DNA of 64,000 bases from Paracoccaceae bacterium. GTDB taxonomy: Bacteria > Pseudomonadota > Alphaproteobacteria > Rhodobacterales > Rhodobacteraceae. Both the position numbers and the translations under genes were made by a program. The notes under the pieces are model-generated. The model made no database searches. It was not told where the DNA came from and saw nothing but the letters and a program-made list of their open reading frames with translations. The stretch spans positions 62,001-126,000 of the forward strand of contig REBU01000059.1 in assembly GCA_007692585.1 (NCBI GenBank), given 5' to 3'. Shown here in pieces: positions 44,869-55,302 of this stretch (positions are counted from its first letter, which is position 1; the number at the start of each line of letters is the position of its first letter).

Positions 44869-46887
44869 TTACTCCGCCGCCAGCGGCGCGCGCGCGCGGT
44901 TCTGCGCGAGTTGCGACAGCTCCGCCATCAGGCTCGAAGCCCGCGCAATCGGATTGGTCAGGTAAAAATCCGTGATCGCATTGCGGAACTCGGCCTTGCC
45001 CAGCGACGCCTGCGGCAGCGCGGGCCCGGTATTTTCAGCCACAATATCGATATCGCCCAGATGCGGATGCGCGCGCGTCAGATGGCTGCGCAACGCAGAA
45101 AGCGTGTCAAACGGCAAGGTCGCTCCCAACTCTCCCGACAAGGCCCGCAATATCGCCCAGTTTTCCTTCGCCTCACCCGGCGCAAAGCCTGCCCGCAGCG
45201 CCAGCTGGGGGCGGCCCTCGGTATTGACGAACAGCCCCGGTTCTTCGGTATAGGCTGCGCCCGGCAGGATGATATCGGCCCGATGCGCGCCACGATCCCC
45301 GTGGCTGCCCTGATAGATGACAAAGGCCCCCGGCGCGATCTCGATCTCATCCGCGCCGAGGTTGTAGATCACCTCGGCCCCGTCCGTCGCCGCCTTGATC
45401 CCGCCTTCGGTCACGCAGCCGATATCCATCGCGCCCACGCGCGCCGCAGCCGTGTGCAGCACCAGAAGCTTCGCACCCGATTTCTCGACGATGGCCTGAA
45501 CCTTGGCCAGCACGGCCGCGCCATCCGCCTCGCGCAGCGCGCCCTGTCCCACGATCACGACGCAGTCCTTGTCAGCCAGCGCCGACATATCCAGCCCCGC
45601 GACATGCTCCAGCGCCGCGCGATCGGTGCCCATATGCTCATACTCATAGGTCAGATCCGCCGCCTGCCCCACCAGCATGACATCCGCCCCCGCCATCCAG
45701 GCCTTACGGATCCGCGCATTCAACACGGGCGCTTCATGGCGTGGATTGGTCCCGACAAGCAGGATTTTCTGCGCGTGATCAATATCTTCAATCGCTGCCG
45801 TGCCGACATAGGCGGCGCGGTTTCCGGCCGGCAGATGCGCGCCATCGGTGCGACATTCCACTGTCCCGCCCTGCCCTTCGATCAGCAGTTTCAACGCATA
45901 AGCCGTCTCGGTCGAGACCAGATCCCCCACCAGACCGGTGACCTTCTTGCCCTGCATCGCCCGCGCGACCGCCGCCAGCGCTTCAGGCCAGTTCGCCGCG
46001 CGCAGCTTGCCATTCTCGCGGATATAGGGCCGGTCCAGACGCTGGCGCTTCAGCCCGTCCCAGACATAGCGCGACTTGTCCGACAGCCATTCCTCATTCA
46101 CACCGTCATGGTTGCGCGGCAGGATGCGCATCACTTCGCGCCCCTTGGTATCCACCCGGATATTCGAGCCGAGCGCATCCATCACATCGATGGTTTCGGT
46201 CTTGGTCAATTCCCATGGCCGCGCGGTGAAACTGTAGGGCGCCGAGACCAAGGCCCCCACCGGACACAGATCGACAATATTGCCCACCATCTCCGACTCG
46301 ATCAGCGCGCCCAGATAGGTCGTGATCTCGGCATCTTCGCCCCGACCGGTCTGACCCATCACCGACACGCCCGCCACTTCGGTCGTGAAACGCACGCAGC
46401 GGGTGCAGGAAATGCAGCGCGTCATATGGGTTTCAACCAGCGGCCCGAGTTTCAGGTCTTCGGTCGCGCGCTTGGGCTCACGGTAGCGCGAGAAATCAAC
46501 GCCATACGCCATGGCCTGATCCTGCAGGTCACATTCGCCGCCCTGATCACAGATCGGACAATCGAGCGGGTGATTGATCAGCAGAAACTCCATCACCCCT
46601 TCGCGCGCCTTCTTGACCATCGGCGAATTGGTGCGGATCACAGGCGGCTCACCTTTGGGACCGGGCCGCAAATCGCGCACCTGCATCGCACAGGACGCCG
46701 CCGGTTTGGGCGGACCGCCGACGACCTCGACCAGACACATCCGGCAATTCCCGGCAATCGACAGCCGCTCATGGTAGCAAAACCGCGGGATTTCGATCCC
46801 GGCTTCCTCGCAGGCCTGGATCAGTGTCATCTCAACCGGAACTTCCAGCTCCTGCCCGTCAATGATGATCTTGCGTAACTGGGACAT
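44869..46887 (-). CDS. nuoG: NADH-quinone oxidoreductase subunit G
   Basis: A 672-aa molybdopterin-oxidoreductase-like subunit of the peripheral arm. The N-terminal [2Fe-2S] ligands are Cys-37, 48, 51 and 66 (in [17 protein letters not shown] and AASC). It then has [19 protein letters not shown] with the His-ligated N5 site and [10 protein letters not shown] for the next [4Fe-4S] cluster. The remaining 440 residues form the cofactor-free molybdopterin-like domain. The length (about 670) is that of alphaproteobacterial Nqo3. It starts 3 nt after the DUF5333-like gene. Confidence 0.97.
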   Translation of the reverse strand: MSQLRKIIIDGQELEVPVEMTLIQACEEAGIEIPRFCYHERLSIAGNCRMCLVEVVGGPPKPAASCAMQVRDLRPGPKGEPPVIRTNSPMVKKAREGVMEFLLINHPLDCPICDQGGECDLQDQAMAYGVDFSRYREPKRATEDLKLGPLVETHMTRCISCTRCVRFTTEVAGVSVMGQTGRGEDAEITTYLGALIESEMVGNIVDLCPVGALVSAPYSFTARPWELTKTETIDVMDALGSNIRVDTKGREVMRILPRNHDGVNEEWLSDKSRYVWDGLKRQRLDRPYIRENGKLRAANWPEALAAVARAMQGKKVTGLVGDLVSTETAYALKLLIEGQGGTVECRTDGAHLPAGNRAAYVGTAAIEDIDHAQKILLVGTNPRHEAPVLNARIRKAWMAGADVMLVGQAADLTYEYEHMGTDRAALEHVAGLDMSALADKDCVVIVGQGALREADGAAVLAKVQAIVEKSGAKLLVLHTAAARVGAMDIGCVTEGGIKAATDGAEVIYNLGADEIEIAPGAFVIYQGSHGDRGAHRADIILPGAAYTEEPGLFVNTEGRPQLALRAGFAPGEAKENWAILRALSGELGATLPFDTLSALRSHLTRAHPHLGDIDIVAENTGPALPQASLGKAEFRNAITDFYLTNPIARASSLMAELSQLAQNRARAPLAAE

Positions 46888-46890
46888 GGA

Positions 46891-47331
46891 TTATCTCTCT
46901 CGCAACTGGCGACCAAGCGCCGTGCGCTCGGCAATCTGAGCGCGCGCATAGGCGCAGACTTCGGTTTCACTCGAGGGGCTGACCCCGGCACGTCGCAGAT
47001 GCGACTCGACAATGCCGCGCATCCGCGCCTGCTCGGTCTTGTCTTCGACAAAAGCCTCGATCTGGGACCGGCTGAACCCCATGCCACGCGCGTTATTGTA
47101 AAGCCCCAGAAGAAAATTCACGCGCGTCAGACGACCAGGCGGCGCAATCGCAGGGCAGGTATCCGTCACATGCTTGATCAGCGCAGCCGTGAACAGCCCA
47201 TTGTAGATCGCAGGCGTGCCGCGCAATGTCTCGTTCACTTCGGCCTGTGACGGCGCAGCACTGGCGGGCGTCACGGCCAGCACAGCGCCAAGAACCAGCG
47301 CGGTCACGGTCAATGATCTGCGCGCGCTCAT
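46891..47331 (-). CDS. Small secreted protein in the nuo operon (DUF5333-like)
   Basis: A 146-aa protein with a Sec signal peptide: MSARRSLTVTALVLGAVLAV followed by TPASAAPS, with likely cleavage after ASA. The mature domain has two conserved-looking cysteines, in KHVTDTCPAI and TEVCAYARAQ, and helical segments such as RMRGIVESHLRRAGVSPSSE. It resembles the DUF5333 proteins that I recall from nuo operons of Rhodobacteraceae; function is unknown. The ATG at 47331 overlaps the methyltransferase stop by 4 nt (ATGA) and has AAGGA upstream; an ATG at 47340 is also open. Confidence 0.75.
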   Translation of the reverse strand: MSARRSLTVTALVLGAVLAVTPASAAPSQAEVNETLRGTPAIYNGLFTAALIKHVTDTCPAIAPPGRLTRVNFLLGLYNNARGMGFSRSQIEAFVEDKTEQARMRGIVESHLRRAGVSPSSETEVCAYARAQIAERTALGRQLRER

Positions 47332-48134
47332 GGCTCGCATTCCTTTCGTGTTTCGTCCTTGATATGCGCGCTGCCCGTGATCGCACGGCGCGGCGGCGTC
47401 ATCGCGACCTTGTCAATGACCACGATCGAATCGTAGAAATGCAATCCACCGAGCGCATTGGCACTGGCGCGTTCCTGCTGCCCGAAGCCGTGATACCAGC
47501 AATGCATGTCATCGATCATCGTCTTGGCCGTCTCCAGAAAACTCGACTGGCGCCGATAGCCCCCTTCGAAATCAGACCAATAGGCGGTGTGCAGGTCCTC
47601 GACCAGATAGACCCCGCCTTCGCTGAGAAGCGGGAAAAGCGTGCGGAAACTTTCATGGATATGCGACATGACATGGCTGCCATCGTCGATCACCACATCA
47701 AGCCCGCCCATCTCGGCGACTGTCGCGCGCAGAAATTCAGGATCGGCCTGCGATCCGATGCGGATCTGCGCTGCTTCGCCATTGGCCACCGCGCAATCAG
47801 GGTCGATATCGATGCCGAAAATCACCGCCTCCGGACCGAACCAGTCGCGCCACATCCGCGCCGAGCCACCATTCTGCACGCCGATTTCCAGAACCTTCAC
47901 CGGGCGGTTGCGAAAAGCCGCGAAATGGCGCTCATAAATCGGCAGGTAATGCAGCCATTTGTGAATGGCGCGTTCCTTGTTTTCCCAGAAGAACTCTTCC
48001 ATCGCGCCGGAATATTGCGCGGGCTTTTGCGTGACCAGCTGCGCCGCCGGATCCTGCGCCGGAGCTTCCACGACCTCACCCGAAATCCGCCGCAATTTGG
48101 CCCGCATCCGTTGATCAATTCCCGACAAGATCAT
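47328..48134 (-). CDS. Class I SAM-dependent methyltransferase, MycE-like
   Basis: A 268-aa protein. After an N-terminal helical part (residues 1-60, including KWLHYLPIYERHFAAFRNRP), it has the SAM-binding core VKVLEIGVQNGGSARMW, FGIDIDPDC and the metal-binding segment VVIDDGSHVMSHIHESF, then GGVYLVEDLHTAYW. These match sugar O-methyltransferases of the MycE group and related cephalosporin-hydroxylase-like enzymes. The substrate is unknown; such enzymes usually act on sugars or natural products, which makes a place between nuoF and nuoG unexpected. GAGGGGTGAGG precedes the start; it lies 4 nt after the DUF3291 gene. Confidence 0.85.
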   Translation of the reverse strand: MILSGIDQRMRAKLRRISGEVVEAPAQDPAAQLVTQKPAQYSGAMEEFFWENKERAIHKWLHYLPIYERHFAAFRNRPVKVLEIGVQNGGSARMWRDWFGPEAVIFGIDIDPDCAVANGEAAQIRIGSQADPEFLRATVAEMGGLDVVIDDGSHVMSHIHESFRTLFPLLSEGGVYLVEDLHTAYWSDFEGGYRRQSSFLETAKTMIDDMHCWYHGFGQQERASANALGGLHFYDSIVVIDKVAMTPPRRAITGSAHIKDETRKECEP

Positions 48135-48138
48135 CGCC

Positions 48139-48636
48139 TCACCCCTCTGCCCCGGCGCAACGCTGGTCGCGCCATGCCTGCGCCGTTTCCAACCAGGCCC
48201 AACCGAAAGCCCGCTCTGAAGGCCCATCGCGACGCAAATCGGCCAGCCGCGCAAGCCCTTCGTCCAGCGAAGGGCGATGCCCGACCGGAATGTGCCACAT
48301 GACGAAATGCTGATCGCCCATCACCTCGAACCAATCCGCGCGGCGCGCATAGAATTGCCGATGGACCGTATTCCAGACGAAATTTTCCAGCGCCGCCGCG
48401 TCTTCCCAAACGGTCAGATTGGCCACAAAACGCGGATCACCCGCGATGCAGTTTTCCGTATTGCCGGTGCCGGGTGCGCCCGACCCCTCCATCATCCAGA
48501 CAAATCCGGCCGAGCGCTTGCCAATCCCGTTGACCAGATCGAGCGCATCCATGAAAGCGGCCACGCGCGGATCATCCACCGGCGCGACAAGCCGCCCGAT
48601 ATTGAGTTGCGCAAGATGTTGGCCCGCCTGATCCAT
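48139..48636 (-). CDS. DUF3291 family protein (dimeric alpha/beta barrel) in the nuo operon
   Basis: A 165-aa protein starting HLAQLNIGRLVAPVDDPRVA. It matches DUF3291 (VNGIGKRSAGFVWMMEGSG, LTVWEDAAALENFVWNTVHR, FVMWHIPVGHRPSLDEGLAR), a group with an ABM-like ferredoxin fold related to heme- or small-molecule-binding monooxygenases. No function is established. It starts 2 nt after nuoF and ends 4 nt before the methyltransferase, so it must be co-transcribed with complex I. Confidence 0.85.
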   Translation of the reverse strand: MDQAGQHLAQLNIGRLVAPVDDPRVAAFMDALDLVNGIGKRSAGFVWMMEGSGAPGTGNTENCIAGDPRFVANLTVWEDAAALENFVWNTVHRQFYARRADWFEVMGDQHFVMWHIPVGHRPSLDEGLARLADLRRDGPSERAFGWAWLETAQAWRDQRCAGAEG

Positions 48637-48638
48637 GC

Positions 48639-49937
48639 TTATTCTGCCGCAACTTTCGAGATGCGGCCAGCCTTCTGCGCCTTGATACGATCTTCGATGA
48701 CATCGCGGAAATTGCGGATCAAGCCCTGAATGGGCCAGGCCGCCGCATCGCCGAGCGCGCAGATCGTATGGCCTTCGACCTGCTTCGAGACATCCCAGAG
48801 CATGTCGATTTCTTCCAGCTCCGCCTCGCCGCGCACCAGACGATCCATCACGCGCATCATCCAGCCGGTCCCTTCACGGCAGGGCGTGCATTGCCCGCAG
48901 CTTTCATGCTTGTAGAATTTCGACAGCCGCCAGATCGCCTTCACGATATCGGTCTGCTTGTCCATCACGATCACAGCCGCTGTGCCCAGACCCGAGCGCA
49001 GATCCTTCTGCAGATAGTCGAAATCCATGATCGCGCTGCGCATCGATTCGCCGCGCACACAGGGCACTGAAGACCCACCGGGGATCACCGCCAGCAGATT
49101 GTTCCAGCCCCCCCGGATGCCGCCGCAATGCGTCTCGATCAATTCCTCGAAGGAAATCGACATGGCTTCTTCGACCACACAAGGCCGGTTCACATGGCCC
49201 GAGATCGCAAACAGCTTCGTGCCCGCATTGTTGGGACGCCCGAAGCCTGCAAACCACGCGCCGCCCCGCCGCAGGATCGTGGGCACCACAGCAATCGATT
49301 CGACATTGTTCACGGTTGTCGGGCAGCCATAAAGCCCCGCCCCCGCCGGAAAAGGCGGCTTCATGCGCGGCATGCCCTTGCGCCCCTCCAGGCTTTCGAG
49401 AAGCGCTGTTTCCTCGCCGCAGATATAGGCCCCGGCCCCGTGATGCAGATAGATGTCGAAATCCCAGCCCGACCCGCAGGCATTGGGACCGACCAGCCCC
49501 GCGTCATAGGCTTCGTCAATCGCGTTCTGCAGCGCTTCCTTCTCGCGGATATACTCGCCACGGATGTAAATATAACAAGCATGCGCATTCATCGCGAAAG
49601 ACGCGATCAGACAGCCCTCGATCAGCGTATGCGGATCGTGGCGCATGATCTCGCGATCCTTGCAGGTGCCAGGCTCGGATTCATCTGCATTAACCACCAG
49701 ATAGGCCGGACGCCCGTCGCTTTCCTTGGGCATGAAGGACCATTTCAGCCCGGTCGGAAAGCCCGCGCCGCCGCGCCCGCGCAGACCCGATTGCTTCATC
49801 TCGTCGATGATCCAGTCGCGCCCTTTTTCCAGCAGCTTTTTCGTCCCGTCCCAATGCCCGCGCGCGACCGCCCCCTTCAGCGAGCGGTCATGCATCCCGT
49901 AGATATTGGTGAAGATGCGGTCCTGATCCTTGAGCAT
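48639..49937 (-). CDS. nuoF: NADH-quinone oxidoreductase subunit F (FMN, NADH, [4Fe-4S])
   Basis: A 432-aa flavoprotein, the NADH entry point of complex I. It has the NADH/FMN-binding [18 protein letters not shown] (about residues 51-68), [36 protein letters not shown] and the N3 cluster ligands [13 protein letters not shown] plus Cys in [13 protein letters not shown]. It starts 21 nt after the DUF5337-like gene. Confidence 0.98.
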   Translation of the reverse strand: MLKDQDRIFTNIYGMHDRSLKGAVARGHWDGTKKLLEKGRDWIIDEMKQSGLRGRGGAGFPTGLKWSFMPKESDGRPAYLVVNADESEPGTCKDREIMRHDPHTLIEGCLIASFAMNAHACYIYIRGEYIREKEALQNAIDEAYDAGLVGPNACGSGWDFDIYLHHGAGAYICGEETALLESLEGRKGMPRMKPPFPAGAGLYGCPTTVNNVESIAVVPTILRRGGAWFAGFGRPNNAGTKLFAISGHVNRPCVVEEAMSISFEELIETHCGGIRGGWNNLLAVIPGGSSVPCVRGESMRSAIMDFDYLQKDLRSGLGTAAVIVMDKQTDIVKAIWRLSKFYKHESCGQCTPCREGTGWMMRVMDRLVRGEAELEEIDMLWDVSKQVEGHTICALGDAAAWPIQGLIRNFRDVIEDRIKAQKAGRISKVAAE

Positions 49938-49958
49938 GTGCTTACCCTTTCATGCCGC

Positions 49959-50186
49959 CTAGCGCTCACCCTGCCGGGCACGCCAGACGCGGAATGTCAC
50001 GATCAGCGCCCAGGCAAAAGCTGCCAGCGCCGAAAAATCTATCAGAAAGGCGAAACGGGCCTGCCAGCCATATTCACGCCCAACCCATTGCAAAACCACC
50101 CAGCCCACAATCGCCACGCACATGACCAGCGCGGCAAGTCTTGCCTGACGCGCCTGTGCCATCTCTTGGGGCGAGGGTCTGGTCAT
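49959..50186 (-). CDS. Small two-helix membrane protein between nuoE and nuoF (DUF5337-like)
   Basis: A 75-aa protein starting MTRPSPQEMAQARQARLAAL. Two hydrophobic spans (about residues 18-35 and 43-64) are separated by a short loop (QWVGREYGWQARF). It resembles DUF5337 proteins found at this place in the nuo operons of Rhodobacteraceae. A GTG 21 nt upstream would overlap the nuoE stop, but the ATG at 50186 has GGGGGA before it. An assembly-factor role is possible but unproved. Confidence 0.75.
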   Translation of the reverse strand: MTRPSPQEMAQARQARLAALVMCVAIVGWVVLQWVGREYGWQARFAFLIDFSALAAFAWALIVTFRVWRARQGER

Positions 50187-50203
50187 GCAAGCACGTCCCC
50201 CGA

Positions 50204-51346
50204 TCACTGACGTTTCGAAAATTCAGTTTCGCCGCCCTCGGCGAGGATCTTCGCCTGCGCGACCCAGTCATCGCGGCTCACACGCCCGCGAAACCCTTCC
50301 AGATTCTCGTCGACCCAAGCGACTTCCTCGGTCCCCCAGCTGGCAACCTGCCAGAAATGGAACACGCCCAGCGAGTTCAACAATCCTTCAAGCTTCGGAC
50401 CGACCCCCTTGATCCGCTTGAGGTCATCTGCAGCCCCCTTGGCCGCGCTCAGCATCTCGGGCTTCACACCAATGCTCGCATCCGGGGCCGCGTCATCCGC
50501 CCCCTTGGCTCTCGCTTCGGGCTTGGCCTTGGACTTTGCCGTGGCTTCCTGCTTGCTCACCCCGGTTTCGTCCACAGGCGTCTGCGCCGCAGGTTTGGGC
50601 TCTTTCGCCTTGATCGTCGCACGCGACACCTCAGCGGGCGCAGGCTGTCTTTGCCATGGCGTCACCAGCGGCACTTCGGTGCCATCGATGCGCTTGAGCG
50701 TATCTCCGATCCGCGTCGCAAGTGCCACTGACCCGTTCTGACCCTCGCCGCTGTAGTCCTTGAGTACCGTCGCCCCCCCAAGGGGTTCAGATGAAAACCG
50801 CCCGTTCTGCGGCCCCGGCACCGGAACCTTGCCCGCCGCCATATCGTCGAGCAGCGCCGCAAAGCCTTCGGCGGTCAGATCTTCGTAATAATCCTTGCCG
50901 ATCTGCGCCATGGGCGCGTTGGTGCACGCGCCCAGACATTCGACCTCTTCCCAAGAGAACTTGCCATCGGCCGACACCTGAAAAGGCTTCGGCGCAATCT
51001 TCTCGCGGCAGACAGCGATCAGATCTTCCGCCCCGCAGATCATGCAGGACGTCGTCCCGCAAATCTGAATATGGGCCACAGATCCAACAGGTTGCAGCTG
51101 GAACATGAAGTAGAAGGTCGCCACTTCAAGCGCCCGGATATAGGCCATGTCGAGCATACCCGCGACATGCTCGATGGCCGCACGGGTCAGCCAGCCTTCC
51201 TGCTCCTGTGCGCGCCACAAAAGCGGGATGATGGCCGACGCCTGACGGCCTTCGGGGTATTTGGTGATTTGCGCTTCCGCCCATGCGTGATTGGCAGGGG
51301 TGAAGGCGAAAGAGCCGGGTTGGTCGGGGTGCAGACGGCGTAGCAT
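50204..51346 (-). CDS. nuoE: NADH-quinone oxidoreductase subunit E with C-terminal helix-hairpin-helix extension
   Basis: A 380-aa protein. Residues about 1-180 are a normal NuoE thioredoxin-like domain with the [2Fe-2S] N1a ligands [10 protein letters not shown] (two Cys, spaced) and [10 protein letters not shown]. Then comes a Pro/Ala/Lys-rich linker of about 120 residues ([29 protein letters not shown]). The C-terminus is a helix-hairpin-helix domain ([20 protein letters not shown]) of the kind found in DNA-binding and scaffold proteins. Bovine and Paracoccus homologues are about 220-240 aa. Long NuoE forms occur in Rhodobacter. Its ATG overlaps the nuoD stop by one base (TAATG). Confidence 0.95.
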   Translation of the reverse strand: MLRRLHPDQPGSFAFTPANHAWAEAQITKYPEGRQASAIIPLLWRAQEQEGWLTRAAIEHVAGMLDMAYIRALEVATFYFMFQLQPVGSVAHIQICGTTSCMICGAEDLIAVCREKIAPKPFQVSADGKFSWEEVECLGACTNAPMAQIGKDYYEDLTAEGFAALLDDMAAGKVPVPGPQNGRFSSEPLGGATVLKDYSGEGQNGSVALATRIGDTLKRIDGTEVPLVTPWQRQPAPAEVSRATIKAKEPKPAAQTPVDETGVSKQEATAKSKAKPEARAKGADDAAPDASIGVKPEMLSAAKGAADDLKRIKGVGPKLEGLLNSLGVFHFWQVASWGTEEVAWVDENLEGFRGRVSRDDWVAQAKILAEGGETEFSKRQ

Positions 51347-52569
51347 TAGCGGTCAATCTCTCCGAACACCACGTCCAACGTGGCGATGATGGCGGATACA
51401 TCCGCGAGTTGATGCCCCTTGGCGAGATAGTCCATCGCCTGCAGGTGCAGATAGCCCGGCGCGCGCAACTTCGCGCGGTAGGGTTTGTTGGTCCCATCGG
51501 CGACCAGATAGACCCCGAATTCTCCCTTCGGCGCCTCGACAGCCGCGTAGACCTCGCCCGCGGGCACATGGAAACCTTCGGTATAGAGCTTGAAATGATG
51601 GATCAGCGCTTCCATCGAGGTCTTCATCTCGGCCCGCTTGGGCGGCGTGACCTTGCCGCGCGCCAGAATATCGCCATGCCCCTCGGGCGCACGCAGCTTT
51701 TCAATGGCTTGCAGGATGATCTTCGTCGATTCCCGCATCTCGGCCATGCGCACCAGATAGCGGTCGTAGCAATCGCCATTCTTGCCGACAGCGACCTGAA
51801 ACTCGAACTCGTCATAGCATTCATAGGGCTGTGCGCGGCGCAGATCCCAGGCCATGCCAGAGCCGCGCACCATCACACCAGAGAATCCCCAATCCAGCGC
51901 GTCCTGTTCGCTGACCACCCCGATATCACAGGTGCGCAGCTTGAAGATGCGGTTCTCGGTCAAGAGCCCGTCGATATCATCCAGCACCTTGGGGAAATGC
52001 TGCGCCCAGGCTTCGATATCATCCAAAAGCGCAGGCGGCAGATCCTGATGCACGCCACCGGGCCTGAAATAGGCCGCATGCAGGCGCGCGCCGCAGGCGC
52101 GCTCGTAGAAGACCATCAGCTTCTCGCGCTCCTCGAACCCCCAGAGCGGCGGGGTCAAGGCGCCGATATCCAGCGCGCCTGTCGTCACGTTCAGCAAATG
52201 GCTGAGAATGCGCCCGATTTCCGAATACAACACCCGGATCAGCGACGCGCGGCGCGGCACCTCGACCCCGGTCAGCCGCTCGATGGCCAGACACCAGGCA
52301 TGTTCCTGGTTCATCGGGGCGACGTAATCCAGCCGGTCCAGATAGGGCAGATTCTGCAGATAGGTGCGGCTCTCCATCAGCTTCTCGGTGCCGCGATGCA
52401 ACAGCCCGATATGCGGGTCGCAGCGTTCGACGATTTCGCCGTCCAGCTCCAGCACCAGCCGCAAAACACCATGCGCAGCAGGGTGTTGCGGGCCGAAATT
52501 GATGTTGAAATTGCGGATCTTCTGTTCCGCAGTCTCCACTGTGTCGAAATCCTTGGAGCCGTCCATCAT
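51346..52569 (-). CDS. nuoD: NADH-quinone oxidoreductase subunit D (49-kDa type)
   Basis: A 407-aa subunit that forms the quinone-binding cavity with NuoB. It shows [21 protein letters not shown] (with the His of the quinone site), [39 protein letters not shown] and the C-terminal DVVFGEIDR. Two Met codons are possible at the start (52569, 52566); the first forms an ATGA overlap with the 41-aa ORF stop. NuoC and NuoD are separate genes, as expected in Alphaproteobacteria. Confidence 0.97.
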   Translation of the reverse strand: MMDGSKDFDTVETAEQKIRNFNINFGPQHPAAHGVLRLVLELDGEIVERCDPHIGLLHRGTEKLMESRTYLQNLPYLDRLDYVAPMNQEHAWCLAIERLTGVEVPRRASLIRVLYSEIGRILSHLLNVTTGALDIGALTPPLWGFEEREKLMVFYERACGARLHAAYFRPGGVHQDLPPALLDDIEAWAQHFPKVLDDIDGLLTENRIFKLRTCDIGVVSEQDALDWGFSGVMVRGSGMAWDLRRAQPYECYDEFEFQVAVGKNGDCYDRYLVRMAEMRESTKIILQAIEKLRAPEGHGDILARGKVTPPKRAEMKTSMEALIHHFKLYTEGFHVPAGEVYAAVEAPKGEFGVYLVADGTNKPYRAKLRAPGYLHLQAMDYLAKGHQLADVSAIIATLDVVFGEIDR

Positions 52570-52691
52570 GTGGTCCCCTTCCTGTCCGAAGCCTGCAGTG
52601 CAGGGCTGTCCCAGAACGCCCGTCGCAGCGGCGGCAGGGCCAGAAATGGCCCGAAAACCGCCAGCCAGACCCCTCGGCGTAACGCAGTCAT
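52566..52691 (-). CDS. 41-aa ORF coupled between the sulfotransferase and nuoD
   Basis: Encodes [20 protein letters not shown] followed by [21 protein letters not shown]: a basic N-terminus, one hydrophobic stretch at about residues 7-22 and a polar tail. It starts with an ATGA overlap on the sulfotransferase stop and ends with an ATGA overlap on the nuoD start, which is strong positional evidence for translation. It is either a real microprotein or a coupling ORF that carries ribosomes to nuoD. There is no recognisable family. Confidence 0.5.
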   Translation of the reverse strand: MTALRRGVWLAVFGPFLALPPLRRAFWDSPALQASDRKGTT

Positions 52692-53542
52692 GTCAACACC
52701 CCCACCTGCAGATTGCGTTGCCAACGCGGCGGGAGCGCCCCGAAACGCTCGGCAATGAAGTCATATTGCGGGCGCAGCAATTCCACGGCGCGGGCATGGC
52801 GGGCGGCATCCAGCGGCACATACGCGCCTTCATGCACCCGACGCTCCGTGTCGAATTTCCTGGCGGAGATTCCCAGAAAGCTTGTCAAACGCTCCAGCCC
52901 GCTGCGCGACATCAGCTCATCCTGAAACATGATTAGCAAGCTCTGTGGCTCCACCGCCGCATCAAGCCGCGTCACGGCTCCGGCATAATCGCCCCGGATC
53001 ACCGCCCGCTCCTCGCCGCCCGCGAGTGCTGCATCCATCAATTTCAGAGCCTTGCGTTCATACTCGGCGGGATCCTTGATGCGCCGTCTTGCATTCATGC
53101 GCAGCTGGCTCCAGAGCCGTTCCACCGGGTCGCGCAGCAGATAAACCATCCGCACATCCGCACCAAGGGTCGCAATCCGGCGCAACATCGCAACGCTCAG
53201 AAGCCCGTAAGCCGGTGTAACATCTCCCACCACGCGCTGCGCGCTGCGGCCCTCATGCAGATAGGCGCGATAGGCCGCATCATCATCCGCCCCGCGCGCG
53301 CCCAGCACAGTCAGCCAATCGCGCAGATCGCGCTGGCGCGCCAGCAGGCGCGGCGCGTCGCCCCGCGCTTGAAGCCGTGCGAGTTCGGCCTGTCGCTGAG
53401 TGATCTGGTCATCGAAACTGTCATTCTGCACTGTGTTGAAATAGTGCAACTCCTTGATCGACCGCAGCCAGCAGTCAGGATGCCGGCGCAGATAGGCGTA
53501 AAGCCAGCTGGTCCCTGCCTTGGTTGCGCCCACGCAGATCAT
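52688..53542 (-). CDS. Sulfotransferase family protein inside the nuo operon
   Basis: A 284-aa PAPS-dependent sulfotransferase. The 5'-phosphosulfate loop [18 protein letters not shown] is at residues 5-22, and the 3'-phosphate region [19 protein letters not shown] is near residue 136. It resembles bacterial heparan-N-sulfotransferase-like enzymes that act on sugars, lipids or surface polymers; the acceptor is unknown. The ATG at 53542 follows AAGGGG and fits the family; a GTG 21 nt upstream is also open. It lies between nuoC and nuoD, where no extra gene is expected. With a sugar methyltransferase further down the operon and capsule genes at 29-33 kb, a polysaccharide substrate is a possibility. 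Confidence 0.88.
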   Translation of the reverse strand: MICVGATKAGTSWLYAYLRRHPDCWLRSIKELHYFNTVQNDSFDDQITQRQAELARLQARGDAPRLLARQRDLRDWLTVLGARGADDDAAYRAYLHEGRSAQRVVGDVTPAYGLLSVAMLRRIATLGADVRMVYLLRDPVERLWSQLRMNARRRIKDPAEYERKALKLMDAALAGGEERAVIRGDYAGAVTRLDAAVEPQSLLIMFQDELMSRSGLERLTSFLGISARKFDTERRVHEGAYVPLDAARHARAVELLRPQYDFIAERFGALPPRWQRNLQVGVLT

Positions 53543-53571
53543 ATGAGTGACAGCCCCTTCCACAATGCCCG

Positions 53572-54171
53572 TCAGCCGGTCTTTTCATCGCCGGGAAGGA
53601 TGTAATCGGCCCCCTCCCATGGCGACATGAAATCGAATTGACGATATTCCTGCACCAGACTGACCGGCTCATAAACCACGCGCTTGAGCACCTCGTCATA
53701 GCGCACTTCCGTGTAGCCGGTGGTCGGGAAATCCTTGCGCAGCGGGTGACCGCGAAACCCGTAATCGGTCAGGATCCGGCGCAGATCGGGATGCCCGGAA
53801 AACAGGATCCCGAACATGTCGAACACTTCACGCTCGAACCAGTTGGCAGAGCGATGCAGCGAGGTGATGGACGGGACGATCTCATCCTCTCCCACTGGCA
53901 GCTTCACACGGATGCGATGGTTGAGATACATCGACAGGAAGTGATAGACGACCTCGAAGCGCTTGCGCCCGCCAGGCCGATCGATCGCGGTGATATCCAC
54001 CAACGTCGAGAATCGCAGGCTTTCATCATGCTGAAGATGGCGCACGAGCTTGGTCAGATGCGCCGCAGTCGTATGGATGGTCAGCTCCCCGAAGGCGATC
54101 TCATGCCCGGTCAGCGCATCGCTCATCCGCAAGTCCAGCAGAGACGCGAGTTCGTTCAAAGCCTCGGACAT
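53572..54171 (-). CDS. nuoC: NADH-quinone oxidoreductase subunit C
   Basis: A 199-aa peripheral-arm subunit. Visible features are [59 protein letters not shown] and [20 protein letters not shown], which is the family signature. It supports NuoD and NuoB. It starts 10 nt after nuoB; the sulfotransferase gene follows. Confidence 0.97.
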   Translation of the reverse strand: MSEALNELASLLDLRMSDALTGHEIAFGELTIHTTAAHLTKLVRHLQHDESLRFSTLVDITAIDRPGGRKRFEVVYHFLSMYLNHRIRVKLPVGEDEIVPSITSLHRSANWFEREVFDMFGILFSGHPDLRRILTDYGFRGHPLRKDFPTTGYTEVRYDEVLKRVVYEPVSLVQEYRQFDFMSPWEGADYILPGDEKTG

Positions 54172-54181
54172 GACGTCCCCC

Positions 54182-55071
<890 letters not shown>

Positions 55072-55148
55072 CTTTAGCTCCTTTTGCGCCAGTCGGTCCC
55101 CGCTATAGGCGACCATGCCAAGCTGTTCTGCTACTTGGGTCTTATGGT

Positions 55149-55177
55149 GATTTACTCCCGTAACCGGGGTTGGTCAA
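55149..55177 (-). promoter_or_regulatory. Candidate sigma-70 promoter of the nuo operon
   Basis: On the minus strand TTGACC (55177-55172) and TAAATC (55154-55149) are spaced by 17 nt. The leader to the nuoA GTG would be about 70 nt. No other strong promoter is seen in the 231-bp gap to the liu operon end. Confidence 0.5.
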
Positions 55178-55302
55178 CTCAAGCTCGGTCAGTTCTTTGG
55201 TAAAATCCCGTTTTCGCATGCAACTGCATACAGAAAACCCTAAGCGACGCACACAAAATCCCGCCATTTCCTGCGTTTGGGAAATTCCACCCCGCCGGAC
55301 GC

